NCBI GenBank assembly: GCA_002345565.1
Contig: DDVS01000006.1
Coordinates: 62,001 to 126,000 of the forward strand
DNA: 64,000 bases
Direction of reading: 5' to 3'
From: Flavobacteriales bacterium UBA2306
GTDB lineage: Bacteria > Bacteroidota > Bacteroidia > Flavobacteriales > Weeksellaceae
Positions within the stretch are counted from its first letter, which is position 1, and each line of letters begins with the position of its first letter. The notes beneath the pieces were generated by a model. That model was not told the DNA's origin. It did not search any database and saw only the letters and a program-made list of their open reading frames with translations. A program made the position numbers and the translations under genes. Below, piece after piece: positions 1 to 8,466 of the stretch.

Positions 1-900
1 AGTTCCATTTTGTTTGAAAACCGCCCAGAAAAACATACTGATTAAAAATATCGACAACAAAGCACCAATCGCAGGTTTCTCCAACGGATTAGATTTGAAG
101 TAAAGCGAAACATAGAAGTAAATCACAGGAATACAAGCGAAAATAAATGCATCCGTATTGGTGCTTCCAAAAATGTTAGTCCCCAAAATCATCGTTGGAA
201 CAAACCAACCGATAACGCCTGCTATAATCGCAGGAACAAAAACTTTCATTAGAATTTCGGACAGTTTGGTGTCACCTTCTTGGCTCGGTTTCATAACCGC
301 AGCATGTCTGTAATGTTTCATTCCGATTGAGAAAATTACCAATCCAAGCAACATCCCAACTCCAGCAGTTATAAACGCTTCGCCCCAACCGAACTTGTTA
401 CGCATAAACGCTGCAATAATGTTACAGATAAACGCCCCGATATTGATTCCCATATAGAAAATATTATAACCAGAATCTTTGTTGGCTTTATAAGGTTCTT
501 CTGAATAGAGATTTCCCAAAAGTGTAGAAATTGTTGGTTTGAAGAAACCATTTCCAATAATAATTAATGCGAGAGAACCATAGAATAAAGGCAAATCCTT
601 GAAAACGCCAACACCAATATAACCTGCAGCCATCAAAATGCCACCCAGGTAAATGGATTTGATATAACCTAAAACGCGGTCAGCTAAAAATCCGCCAAGA
701 AACGGCGTAAGATAAGTTAAAGCTATGAAGGTTCCGAAGATATCATCGGCATCTTTATCAGGGATTCCCAATCCTCCGGCAACGCCTTGAGGTTCTATCA
801 AATAGAGAACAAAAATTCCGAGAATCAAATAATAACCGAAACGTTCCCACATCTCGGTAAAAAACAAAAAGGGTAAACCTTTTGGATGTTTAGTCTTCAT
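1..900 (-). CDS. peptide MFS transporter, POT/PTR2 family (C-terminus outside window)
   Basis: Leftward gene whose start ATG is at 900-898 and which stays open to base 1, giving about 300 N-terminal residues. It begins MKTKHPKGLPFLFFTEMWER; the ExxER motif in the first membrane helix (FTEMWERFGYY) is the proton-coupling signature of POT/PTR2 di- and tripeptide importers. Several hydrophobic helices follow, including stretches around FIALTYLTPFLGGFLADRVLG (second helix plus MFS loop) and YNIFYMGINIGAF, another POT family motif. It acts in the inner membrane, importing small peptides with protons. It sits downstream of a secreted protein and a dipeptidyl peptidase IV on the same strand, which suits peptide use, but terminators separate them. 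Family is sure; substrate range is not visible. Confidence 0.9.
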   Translation of the reverse strand, partial: MKTKHPKGLPFLFFTEMWERFGYYLILGIFVLYLIEPQGVAGGLGIPDKDADDIFGTFIALTYLTPFLGGFLADRVLGYIKSIYLGGILMAAGYIGVGVFKDLPLFYGSLALIIIGNGFFKPTISTLLGNLYSEEPYKANKDSGYNIFYMGINIGAFICNIIAAFMRNKFGWGEAFITAGVGMLLGLVIFSIGMKHYRHAAVMKPSQEGDTKLSEILMKVFVPAIIAGVIGWFVPTMILGTNIFGSTNTDAFIFACIPVIYFYVSLYFKSNPLEKPAIGALLSIFLISMFFWAVFKQNGT

Positions 901-953
901 AGTGTCAATTTTCACAACGTTTCCAAAAATAGTATTTTAAATTTAATAAATAA

Positions 954-981
954 AAAAGCCTTTCAAATTTGAAAGGCTTTT
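954..981 (-). terminator. intrinsic terminator after the 984-1691 gene
   Basis: Perfect 14-bp inverted repeat (AAAAGCCTTTCAAA and its complement) with no spacer, just past the stop codon of the leftward gene. A T-rich stretch follows on the minus strand. Confidence 0.85.
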
Positions 982-983
982 GG

Positions 984-1691
984 TTATTTTTTTGTTGACA
1001 TCGGTGGTGGTGGAGAAGTATATTCAATAATTTCTGCAGTTTTTGATTTTTCAGCTTTTACCAGACCATTGATGAAATTTTGCATTTCTGCTTTCCCTTT
1101 ATCAAAACTATTTTCATATGAAAAAGCAAAAGAACTAGCATAACCTTCTTCTGTAAGATAGTAATTTCCAATGTATCGGAAATCTATTCCTTTTGTATTG
1201 ACAGAATAATCCAGAAACAAAACTTTCATTCCATTAACCGTTCTATACTCTGTCTTATTAATCTTAAAGTAATCTACAGATCCTTGTAAAGTTGATATTT
1301 TAAGTTCCAGCAGATTTTTAAGGGTTTGTATAGGAACAATTTCAGAAATCAGACAACCCATCATCATTACATTTGGATTTTCAGAGTTCTGGAATGTGTA
1401 TTCTGCAGTAGGCAGGTTGGATGTTTTAGAAATTCTCCATTTTTTTGGATTGATATAGATTCCGGCTTCAATTTTTTTACTTTTCAGAAGAAAAGTAGAT
1501 TCTTTTGATTTTACAAATGCAGTTTCATTTGTTTCAATTCCATCCAATGTTTTTTCATCAGTTTCATTTACAAAACGCCAAGTTTTATTATCAAAAAGTA
1601 CCACTTCTTTTCCATCTTCGGTAAGTGCTTTTACTTGAGAGCTGGACAATGAATAAATTGCAATAAATAAAAATGTTATAATTTTTTTCAT
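984..1691 (-). CDS. secreted protein of unknown function
   Basis: 235 residues with a clear signal peptide (MKKIITFLFIAIYSLSSSQ, cleavage after about residue 19). The start of the mature part, KALTEDGKEVVLFDNKTWRFV, looks like the short beta-rich 'DG..V.L..DGTW.' segment found at the N-terminus of many secreted Bacteroidota proteins. The remainder is a mixed alpha/beta domain, and the C-terminus ends in a proline run (SPPPPMSTKK). I recognise no enzyme motif. It is a single-gene unit between two terminators. Likely periplasmic or surface-exposed; function unknown. Confidence 0.8.
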   Translation of the reverse strand: MKKIITFLFIAIYSLSSSQVKALTEDGKEVVLFDNKTWRFVNETDEKTLDGIETNETAFVKSKESTFLLKSKKIEAGIYINPKKWRISKTSNLPTAEYTFQNSENPNVMMMGCLISEIVPIQTLKNLLELKISTLQGSVDYFKINKTEYRTVNGMKVLFLDYSVNTKGIDFRYIGNYYLTEEGYASSFAFSYENSFDKGKAEMQNFINGLVKAEKSKTAEIIEYTSPPPPMSTKK

Positions 1692-1732
1692 GGTTGTTTT
1701 GAGTAAAATTTTCCTAAAAATAAGTCTTTAAC

Positions 1733-1774
1733 TTTTAATAAATGCCTCTCAATATTGAAAGGCATTTATTAAAA
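1733..1774 (-). terminator. intrinsic terminator after the DPP IV gene
   Basis: Long stem: TTTTAATAAATGCC pairs with GGCATTTATTAAAA around a short loop that can itself pair in part. It lies directly after the stop of the leftward peptidase gene. Confidence 0.8.
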
Positions 1775-1785
1775 GTTTATGTTTA

Positions 1786-3924
1786 TTACAAATTCTCCAA
1801 AATAAAATTCGTCATCTTCTCATAAAGCTGAGGTCTGGTTTGTCCGCCATAGATACCGTGATTTTTATCCGGATAAGCCATAAAATCAAACTGTTTTTTG
1901 TTCTGAATCAAAGCCTCAGAAAACTCCATTGAGTTCTGGAAATGAACATTATCATCGGCCGTTCCGTGGATCAAAAGAAATTTCCCTTTCAACAAATTAG
2001 CAAAAGTTGTCGGTGAGTTTTGGTCATAACCTTCCGGATTTTCCTGTGGCGTTTGTAGGAATCTTTCGGTATAGATGCTATCATAATATCTCCAGTTGGT
2101 AACCGGTGCAACAGCAATTCCCATTTTAAAAACATCAGCACCTTTTGTCAGAGCCAAAGAAGTCATATAGCCACCAAAACTCCAACCGAAAATCCCGATT
2201 CTAGATTTGTCAATATAAGATTGGTTTCCAAACCATTTGGCAGCAGTAATTTGATCTTCTATTTCATATTTGCCTAATTGTTTGTAAGTTACTTTTTTGA
2301 ATTTTGCACCTTTATAGCCTGTTCCGCGTCCATCTACACAGGCTACAATGTAACCTTTCTGAGCTAGCATTTCGAACCAAATTCCGTTGCCGCCATCCCA
2401 AGAATTGGAAACTTGCTGAGAACCAGGACCAGAATATTGGAACATAAATAATGGATATTTTTTGTTCGGGTCAAAGTTTTTAGGTTTGATAATCCAAGCG
2501 TTCAATTGGTCTCCAACAGAATTCGGAATTGTGATGAATTCCTTTGTTACAAAGTTGTCTTTCTGGAGCTTAGAAAGCATCTCATTATTATTCTGAAGTT
2601 CTTTTATTTCCTTTCCAAACGCATCTTTCAAAACATATTTATAGGGTATTCCAGCTGTAGAATTGGTATTGATGAAATAGTTAAAAGACTTGCTGAAACT
2701 CGCCGAATTATTACCCTCAGGATAAGAAATTAAAGTTGTTTTTCCAGAGTTGATGTTCAATTTAGAAACCACTTTGTTTAGACTTCCATTTTCCGTTGTC
2801 TGGATATAAGCTTCCTTGGTTTTTGGGTTGTAACCATAGTAATCTGTGATTTCCCAGTTGCCTTTGGATACCTGTTTTTTCAGTTTTCCGGTTTTATCAT
2901 ACCAGTAAAGATGTCTGAAACCATCTCTTTCCGATGCCCAAAGAAAGGAATTATCATCCAGGAACTCCATTGTCAGTTTATCTGTGTCAATCCAGGCGGC
3001 ATCGGTTTCTGAGAATAATTTAGTAAGCTTTCCAGATTTTGTGTCTACTTTCAAAAGATCCACTTTATTCTGATGCCTATTAGATGTTGCTATCACGATT
3101 TCATTAGAATCATTGGTTTGAAAAATCTGAGGAATATAATAATTCTCAAAACTTTCAAGATTTAACTTTGAAGTTTTTCCCGATGAAAGCTGATAAAGTT
3201 GCGCAGATACTGTGGAATTCATTTCTCCGGCTTTTGGATATTTATACCGCATCTCCGTAGGATAAAGTGATTTTCCGTAGATTGGGATATAAATTTCTGG
3301 AACTGCAGATTCATCGAATTTCACGAAGACAATCGCATCACCCGCTTTGTTCCATTGGTAATAATCTGCATGAGAAAACTCTTCTTCATAAACCCAATCT
3401 CCCAATCCATTAATTATAGAATTTTTCTTTCCGTCCGTTGTAATCTGCGTTATTTTTCCGGAAGTCAAATCCTGATAGAACAAATTATTATCAGCAATGA
3501 AAGCTACTCTGCTTCCGTCTGGTGAAAATTTTGGTTCCTGAATCCAGTTTCCATTATTAAGCGGTGTTACTGTATTTGATTTCAAATCCTTCACATCAAA
3601 TTTCCCCAAAAACGAATGTCTGTAGATATCCTGACTTTCTTTTTGCAACAAAATCTTAGATTCATCAGCCGAAAAAATATAAGATTCGAAACTTCCATTT
3701 ACGATATTACCAGATTTCTGAGATGTTTTGTAATTATATTTGGCAATACCATCTTTCTCAATTGTAGCGTAGTTTTCACCATCGTTCAGGGACGCAATTC
3801 CTGCTATACCTTTTCCACGGTAATAGCCGGAATATATTTTATCAAGTGTAATTTCTTGAGCATTAATGTTTTGTGAGAAAACTGCTGTCATCATAACAAC
3901 AGAAACAAGGATTTTTTTGTTCAT
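1786..3924 (-). CDS. dipeptidyl peptidase IV family serine peptidase (S9B)
   Basis: 712 residues, normal for the family. A signal peptide (to about residue 22, ending NINAQ) sends it to the periplasm or outer membrane face. The N-terminal half is the beta-propeller (DPPIV_N). It carries the acidic motif DWVYEEEF (E180-E182) that anchors the substrate N-terminus in DPP IV. The C-terminal alpha/beta hydrolase has the nucleophile motif GWSFGGY (Ser582), Asp657 in HGTADDN and His689 in DKNHG, so the triad is complete. It should release X-Pro or X-Ala dipeptides from the N-terminus of extracellular peptides, which a nearby POT transporter could import. Prolyl tripeptidyl peptidase is the main alternative. 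Confidence 0.93.
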   Translation of the reverse strand: MNKKILVSVVMMTAVFSQNINAQEITLDKIYSGYYRGKGIAGIASLNDGENYATIEKDGIAKYNYKTSQKSGNIVNGSFESYIFSADESKILLQKESQDIYRHSFLGKFDVKDLKSNTVTPLNNGNWIQEPKFSPDGSRVAFIADNNLFYQDLTSGKITQITTDGKKNSIINGLGDWVYEEEFSHADYYQWNKAGDAIVFVKFDESAVPEIYIPIYGKSLYPTEMRYKYPKAGEMNSTVSAQLYQLSSGKTSKLNLESFENYYIPQIFQTNDSNEIVIATSNRHQNKVDLLKVDTKSGKLTKLFSETDAAWIDTDKLTMEFLDDNSFLWASERDGFRHLYWYDKTGKLKKQVSKGNWEITDYYGYNPKTKEAYIQTTENGSLNKVVSKLNINSGKTTLISYPEGNNSASFSKSFNYFINTNSTAGIPYKYVLKDAFGKEIKELQNNNEMLSKLQKDNFVTKEFITIPNSVGDQLNAWIIKPKNFDPNKKYPLFMFQYSGPGSQQVSNSWDGGNGIWFEMLAQKGYIVACVDGRGTGYKGAKFKKVTYKQLGKYEIEDQITAAKWFGNQSYIDKSRIGIFGWSFGGYMTSLALTKGADVFKMGIAVAPVTNWRYYDSIYTERFLQTPQENPEGYDQNSPTTFANLLKGKFLLIHGTADDNVHFQNSMEFSEALIQNKKQFDFMAYPDKNHGIYGGQTRPQLYEKMTNFILENL

Positions 3925-4049
3925 TATCTTTTTATTTTTTATTTAAGGAATTCACGAACCTTGCGGTTTCATTTTTCAAATTTTAATGACGTAAATATAA
4001 TAAAGATAAATTGTTTTAAATACAATCTTTGGAACATCGAATTGTAAAT

Positions 4050-4163
4050 GCGTGAGGGATAGTAGTGGAAATCCTTTTTTGTCCGCCTTAGGCGGACAGA
4101 AAAGATTGTAACGGATAGCCCGACCCTAGATGTGGCTTTAGCGTGGGAGAGGGACACGCTAAA
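4050..4163. repeat. intergenic palindromic repeat with two hairpins, in the divergent space 3925-4248
   Basis: This 324-bp gap between the divergent DPP IV and TrhO genes has no credible gene. It holds a GC-richer block starting GCGTGAGGGATAGTAGTGG. The block contains a perfect hairpin GTCCGCC-TTA-GGCGGAC (4081-4097), a conserved-looking stretch AAAAGATTGTAAC then GGATAGCCCGAC (4100-4124), and a second 9-bp hairpin (4137-4145 with 4155-4163). Eighteen bases at 4064-4081 recur exactly, inverted, at 44451-44468. From experience, blocks with GGATAGCCCGAC are scattered between genes in Flavobacteriia; their role is unknown to me. Confidence 0.75.
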
Positions 4164-4206
4164 AAAACTGACAACTATCAACCAACACTTATCAACCAAA
4201 AATGCT

Positions 4207-4214
4207 TATCTTTG
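4207..4214 (+). promoter_or_regulatory. TAnnTTTG promoter box for trhO
   Basis: TATCTTTG, the Bacteroidota -7 consensus, 34 bp before the trhO ATG. No convincing -33 TTG at the usual spacing. Confidence 0.6.
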
Positions 4215-4248
4215 CACCATTATTTTTCTCACTTAAAACGTTTATAGC

Positions 4249-5613
4249 ATGCAACTGTACAACACCTTAAGCGCAGAAGAAAGAGCTCGACTTATCGATG
4301 AGGCCGGACAAGAGCGCCTTACATTGTCTTTCTATGCGTACGCCAAAATTGAAGATCCCAAAAAAATTCGTGACGATTTATTTATAGCCTGGAACGCTCT
4401 TGATGCGTTGGGGCGTATTTATGTAGCGACCGAAGGTATTAACGCTCAGATGAGCGTTCCTGCGGAGAATTTCGAAGCTTTTCGTGATACGCTGGAGGTT
4501 TACGACTTTATGAAGGGCATCCGCCTGAATGTCGCTGTTGAGCAGGATAATTACTCTTTTTTAAAGTTAACTATCAAAGTTAGAAATAAAATTGTTGCGG
4601 ATGGTTTGAATGACGAAACTTTTGACGTGACGAACAAAGGTATCCATCTAAAGGCAAAGGAATTTAATTCTTTGTTGGAAGACCCGAATACCATTGTAGT
4701 GGATTTTAGAAATCATTATGAAAGTGAAGTTGGTCATTTTGAAGGTGCAATTACACCGGATGTTGAGAATTTCCGTGAAAGTTTACCGATTATTAATGAA
4801 CAATTACAAGATTTCAAAGAAGATAAAAACCTGTTGATGTATTGCACAGGGGGAATCCGTTGTGAAAAGGCGAGTGCATATTTTAAACATCAAGGTTTTA
4901 AAAACGTTTATCAATTAGAAGGCGGAATTATAGAATATGCGCGTCAAATCAAAGAAGAAGGCGTTGAAAGTAAGTTCATTGGAAAGAATTTTGTTTTTGA
5001 TCACCGTTTAGGAGAAAGGATTACAGACGATATTATTTCTCAGTGTCACCAATGCGGAAAACCTTGTGATAATCATACGAATTGTGCCAATGATGCTTGT
5101 CATTTACTATTTATCCAATGCGACGAATGTAAAGCAATAATGGAAAATACTTGCTCAACAGAATGTCACGAGATAATCCATTTGCCTCAAGAAGAACAAA
5201 TTGCTAGAAGAAAAGGTCTTCAGGTAGGCAACAAAGTTTTCAGAAAAGGAAAATCCGAAGCTTTGAAATTTAAAAACTCCGGCGATTTATCCACTCAGAC
5301 TTTAGCCAAAGCGACAAAAGTTGAAACGAAAGACATTCGTCAAAAAATTAAAGTTAAAAAGACTTTGGTTGGTAAAGCAGAACATTATTTTACCAAATCT
5401 AAGATTGCACAGTTTTTAATTGAAAATAATGAACTTTCTGTAGGAGATAAAGTTGTAATTTCTGGTCCAACAACAGGTGAACAAGAAATCACGATTACTC
5501 AGATTTTTGTTAATGGCGCATTTAGCAATACAGCTAAAGTTGGAGATCAGATTACTTTTCAGCTTCCATTCAGAGTTCGTTTGTCAGATAAATTATATAA
5601 AATCTTAGATTAA
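4249..5613 (+). CDS. trhO: tRNA uridine-34 hydroxylase TrhO (rhodanese family, YceA)
   Basis: 454 residues. An N-terminal acylphosphatase-like domain (about 20-115) is followed by a rhodanese domain with the active-site loop MYCTGGIRCEKA (Cys199). Next comes a cysteine-rich segment (CHQCGKPC, CANDAC, CDECK, CSTEC) typical of the family's C-terminal domain. The enzyme makes 5-hydroxyuridine at the wobble position of tRNAs, using oxygen. About 100 further residues (roughly 350-454) form an extra basic, beta-rich C-terminal part not present in the E. coli protein; I believe longer forms are usual in this phylum. The formyl-THF cyclo-ligase gene follows after 12 bp, so the two are probably co-transcribed. 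Confidence 0.92.
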   Translation: MQLYNTLSAEERARLIDEAGQERLTLSFYAYAKIEDPKKIRDDLFIAWNALDALGRIYVATEGINAQMSVPAENFEAFRDTLEVYDFMKGIRLNVAVEQDNYSFLKLTIKVRNKIVADGLNDETFDVTNKGIHLKAKEFNSLLEDPNTIVVDFRNHYESEVGHFEGAITPDVENFRESLPIINEQLQDFKEDKNLLMYCTGGIRCEKASAYFKHQGFKNVYQLEGGIIEYARQIKEEGVESKFIGKNFVFDHRLGERITDDIISQCHQCGKPCDNHTNCANDACHLLFIQCDECKAIMENTCSTECHEIIHLPQEEQIARRKGLQVGNKVFRKGKSEALKFKNSGDLSTQTLAKATKVETKDIRQKIKVKKTLVGKAEHYFTKSKIAQFLIENNELSVGDKVVISGPTTGEQEITITQIFVNGAFSNTAKVGDQITFQLPFRVRLSDKLYKILD

Positions 5614-5625
5614 AACATTTTTATA

Positions 5626-6204
5626 ATGAATCTTAGTCTTACCAAAAAGGAACTTAGAAGCATATATAAAGAAAAAAGAATGGCCTTATCGCAAGATGAG
5701 GTCAATTTTTTATCAAAAAAAATATTAGAACAGTATATTTTACAATTTAACATTATTGAAAATCAAAAGGTTAATATTTTTTTACCTATTGAAAAATTTA
5801 ATGAGATAAACACTCAGATTTTTATTGATTATTTTTTTGATAAAAAAGTTCGTGTTTTTGTGCCGAAAATTCAAGGTGAAAATATGATTTCAGTGGAGAT
5901 TTTTCCTAACTCAGAATTTGAAATTAATAATTGGGGAATCAAAGAGCCTATTTCTAATATGGATGCTAATGTAGAATTAGACTATGTTTTAACGCCATTA
6001 TTGTATTGTGACCAATTTGGAAATAGAGTAGGCTATGGAAAAGGTTTCTATGATTCTTTCTTTTCAAGAGATTTGAAGATTCATAAAAAAATTGGTCTAA
6101 ACTTCTTTTCTCCGAATCAAGGCATCGCAGATGTTTTTCAGAAAGATGTAGCTTTAGATGGTTTGATTACACCTTCAGAATATATAGATTTTACTGTTAA
6201 ATAG
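5626..6204 (+). CDS. 5-formyltetrahydrofolate cyclo-ligase
   Basis: 192 residues, family-typical length. Recognised from the N-terminal basic helix (KKELRSIYKEKRMAL) and the ATP/folate-binding signature GNRVGYGKGFYDSFF near residue 137. It converts 5-formyl-THF to 5,10-methenyl-THF with ATP, returning the storage folate to the one-carbon pool in the cytoplasm. It starts 12 bp after trhO and probably shares its transcript. The N-terminal half is unusually rich in Phe, Ile and Lys, in line with the AT-rich DNA. Confidence 0.93.
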   Translation: MNLSLTKKELRSIYKEKRMALSQDEVNFLSKKILEQYILQFNIIENQKVNIFLPIEKFNEINTQIFIDYFFDKKVRVFVPKIQGENMISVEIFPNSEFEINNWGIKEPISNMDANVELDYVLTPLLYCDQFGNRVGYGKGFYDSFFSRDLKIHKKIGLNFFSPNQGIADVFQKDVALDGLITPSEYIDFTVK

Positions 6205-6265
6205 TTGATATTCAGGTTTATTTATTTGTAAATCACTTTACAATGATATTACAAGTTATTTAGTA

Positions 6266-6294
6266 TTGATTTTTGCCAGACCGTTCTACCTTTG
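6266..6294 (+). promoter_or_regulatory. promoter of the first small lipoprotein gene
   Basis: TTG (6266-6268), 18 bp spacer, TACCTTTG (6287-6294): a good match to the Bacteroidota -33/-7 promoter. It leaves a leader of about 60 nt before the ATG at 6360. Confidence 0.7.
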
Positions 6295-6359
6295 TCTTGT
6301 AATTATGAATAGATAATTAACGAATAACAATATATAATAATTAATTTAAATTTTTAAAA

Positions 6360-6596
6360 ATGAAAAAGTCATTATTTGTAGCTGCTATCGCTGCTATCGC
6401 TCTTGTAGCTTGTAAAAAAACTGATAACGTAGAAGCTAACGCTGTTGATTCTGTTGACGCTGTTGCTGATTCTACAGTTGCTGTTATCGATTCTACTAAA
6501 GATGCTACAGTTGATTCTGTAAAAGCTACTGCTGATTCTGCTAAAGCTGAAGTAAAAGCTGAAGAGAAAGCTGCAAAAGAAGAAATCAAAAAATAA
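6360..6596 (+). CDS. small Ala/Val/Asp-rich lipoprotein, copy 1
   Basis: 78 residues with a lipoprotein signal: MKKSLFVAAIAAIALVAC, lipobox LVAC, so the mature lipidated chain has about 61 residues. The mature part is built from repeats of Asp-Ser-(Thr/Val/Ala) with Ala and Val, then a Lys/Glu/Ala helix ending in KEEIKK. Codons are strongly biased (GCT, GTT, GAT, TCT), suggesting high expression. Copy 2 at 8467 is nearly identical over its first 20 residues. No database family is recognised. The overall form (short Ala-rich lipoprotein ending in lysines) recalls Braun lipoprotein, but this is only an analogy. Confidence 0.85.
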   Translation: MKKSLFVAAIAAIALVACKKTDNVEANAVDSVDAVADSTVAVIDSTKDATVDSVKATADSAKAEVKAEEKAAKEEIKK

Positions 6597-6617
6597 TTAG
6601 ATCTCATCTAATTAATA

Positions 6618-6643
6618 GAAAAGCCGCTTTTTAGCGGCTTTTC
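6618..6643. terminator. bidirectional terminator between convergent genes
   Basis: Perfect 11-bp stem GAAAAGCCGCT / AGCGGCTTTTC with a TTTT loop, between the rightward lipoprotein gene and the leftward gene ending at 6644. Confidence 0.9.
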
Positions 6644-7228
6644 TTATTTTATGCTATCGGCATTTTTAGGATAAAAACTTGTAAAGTAAAATTTAAACTC
6701 TTTTTTAAATTTTACAGGAGAAGCTTTCAACAGATATTGGGCTTTTCTATTGACAGTTGTAATATATGTTTTACTTTTATCATAATATTCTACGTCAAAC
6801 GTCGCAAAATCTAGCGTGTCTTTTTCATGAACAGATTTGGATGTAGCTAATTTGCTAACTTTCGCATACCTTACCTTCAAACTGTCCATTTCTTTTAGTA
6901 AAGGCTTTAAGTTATTAGAATCTCTGGACAGAAAATGGGCCTGCATTTGAGTATAAATTACCGAGTCTATCTCTGTATCTTTATTACCAGAGATATAAAG
7001 TGTGGATAAATCTAATAAATCTTGCACTTTTTGGGAAGTAATTACATTTGTAGCTTGTAAACTGTCTAGTTTAGTCTTTGTGTAAGTTACATTATTATTG
7101 GCATTTCTTAATGTTTCCAGAGAATTGTCAACGCCCTCATATTTTTTGTTGCAAGATATGATTCCCAAAATGATCATGGCTGGGAGCAAAAAGTGATAAT
7201 ATTTTTTTTTATTTAGTTTTTTCTTCAT
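6644..7228 (-). CDS. helical lipoprotein of unknown function, second gene of the 8300-6644 operon
   Basis: 194 residues with a basic N-terminus, hydrophobic core and lipobox (GIISC, Cys about 26), so a lipoprotein. The mature chain is predicted to be mainly helical with many Leu/Lys/Asp residues (SLETLRNANN, LLKEMDSLKVRYAK), possibly coiled coil. Its ATG lies inside the 3' end of the upstream gene (20-bp overlap), which implies translational coupling and a shared task. I do not recognise the family. The pair is flanked by two paralogous small lipoprotein genes on the opposite strand. Confidence 0.8.
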   Translation of the reverse strand: MKKKLNKKKYYHFLLPAMIILGIISCNKKYEGVDNSLETLRNANNNVTYTKTKLDSLQATNVITSQKVQDLLDLSTLYISGNKDTEIDSVIYTQMQAHFLSRDSNNLKPLLKEMDSLKVRYAKVSKLATSKSVHEKDTLDFATFDVEYYDKSKTYITTVNRKAQYLLKASPVKFKKEFKFYFTSFYPKNADSIK

Positions 7229-8300
7229 CAGTAATTTTAAATTTAATCATTACTATTTTTCCGTTTTTCATCTGTGAATCTATCACTTCCAGATTTTCCA
7301 AAGTTGTGGTAGGAAGCGTAACCAGCGAGATATATTTCTGCTTGTCCATAGTTTCTATCCCGTAAATATCACTATCTACAACTTGATAGATTAAAGCATT
7401 GTCGCTAATAAGCTTGTTGAGTTCATTGGTCTTTTTCTTAAAATCAATGATGGATTTAGAATAATAATAAAGCTGAATGGCGTAATCATTTGGCTTTAAT
7501 TCAATGTTTTCTGATTCTGGAGCGCTGCTAAGATCTCGGCTCACAGTGTCGGTTCTGTAAAAAGGAGAAGAAATAATCATTTTCAAGCTTTTACTTTTCG
7601 TTTCATAGACAAATTTTGAATTCGGTTTTACCTTAAAAAGAATAGGAGATTCGTTTTCTCTAATGATTTTAACGTCGAGTTCGCCTTTGATTGAGGAGTT
7701 TCTGTCCGCATCTGTAAAAGCATAAGTGTACTTTTTATAAAACAAATTATCATAAAATACTAATATCAAAAGTATTGCAAACAGGAAAGCCGAAATTCCC
7801 AACCACAAATATCTTTTTAAAAAATTTTGTTTTTGACTTTTGAAGTTGATGTTTTGATTAATCTCGTCAAAAGCCTGATTGTCTATCGAAATTGGAGGCT
7901 TTTCAGTAACTGAAGTTTGATTTTGTCCTACTGTAACTATTTCTATAGGTTCTTCAGTTTGTGTTTCTGAAACTACAGAGGAAGTCGTTTCTTCTGCAGT
8001 ATTAGCAATAGGGTTTTTCTTTTTAAACTCAGACCAAGAATTGAATCCGGAATAAACGGATAAGATATTCAGCATATCAATTCTGGGAATTTTTTCCTGA
8101 GAATTATTCTTGAAGTAAGTGTAAAAAGTTTTCTCGCTGATATTCCCTTTGGCTTTTTGCCGCAGGTCTTCTTGGAAATAAATAATATCTATTCCTTTCC
8201 ATTTGGAAATATCATCATATGCTGGGGAATGCGTCTCAAGATATTTGCCCTGAACAGCCTTTTTTAAGGATTGAAAATGTAAAAATTCGGTATCGCTCAA
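7209..8300 (-). CDS. single-pass membrane protein with HTH-like cytoplasmic N-terminal domain
   Basis: 363 residues. Residues 1-95 form a compact domain (NISEKTFYTYFKN, then PRIDMLNILSVYSGFNSWSEF) of a kind often found at the N-terminus of Bacteroidota proteins and resembling a helix-turn-helix fold. A Thr/Glu/Pro-rich linker (100-150) leads to one membrane helix (about 164-184), preceded by KRY for a cytoplasmic N-terminus. About 175 extracytoplasmic residues follow. This architecture suits a membrane-bound regulator or sensor. It is co-transcribed with the lipoprotein gene 6644-7228, which could be its periplasmic partner. Function is inferred only from architecture. Confidence 0.75.
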   Translation of the reverse strand: MSDTEFLHFQSLKKAVQGKYLETHSPAYDDISKWKGIDIIYFQEDLRQKAKGNISEKTFYTYFKNNSQEKIPRIDMLNILSVYSGFNSWSEFKKKNPIANTAEETTSSVVSETQTEEPIEIVTVGQNQTSVTEKPPISIDNQAFDEINQNINFKSQKQNFLKRYLWLGISAFLFAILLILVFYDNLFYKKYTYAFTDADRNSSIKGELDVKIIRENESPILFKVKPNSKFVYETKSKSLKMIISSPFYRTDTVSRDLSSAPESENIELKPNDYAIQLYYYSKSIIDFKKKTNELNKLISDNALIYQVVDSDIYGIETMDKQKYISLVTLPTTTLENLEVIDSQMKNGKIVMIKFKITDEEKTK

Positions 8301-8406
8301 AATTCTATTTATTCTTAAATTGTTGATTTACAGTCATTGTTATTTGTAAATCGTGTTTTACAAATATATTACAATTAATTTTCAAAACAAAAATATTTTA
8401 TCGATA

Positions 8407-8414
8407 TAATTTTG
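8407..8414 (+). promoter_or_regulatory. TAnnTTTG promoter box for lipoprotein copy 2
   Basis: TAATTTTG, 52 bp before the ATG at 8467. It lies in the divergent space between the HTH-like gene and this lipoprotein gene. Confidence 0.6.
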
Positions 8415-8466
8415 CCCTGTTCAAATAAGGACAATCTATTAACTAACAATTTAAATTTAATTTATT

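Noticed and set aside
3969..4199. 76-codon leftward reading frame in the DPP IV/TrhO spacer
   Set aside because: It runs through a hairpin-rich repeat and has no protein-like composition or neighbour support.
6341..6607. Leftward frame of 88 codons opposite lipoprotein copy 1
   Set aside because: It is the mirror of the GCT/GTT/GAT repeat codons; no promoter or signal sequence.
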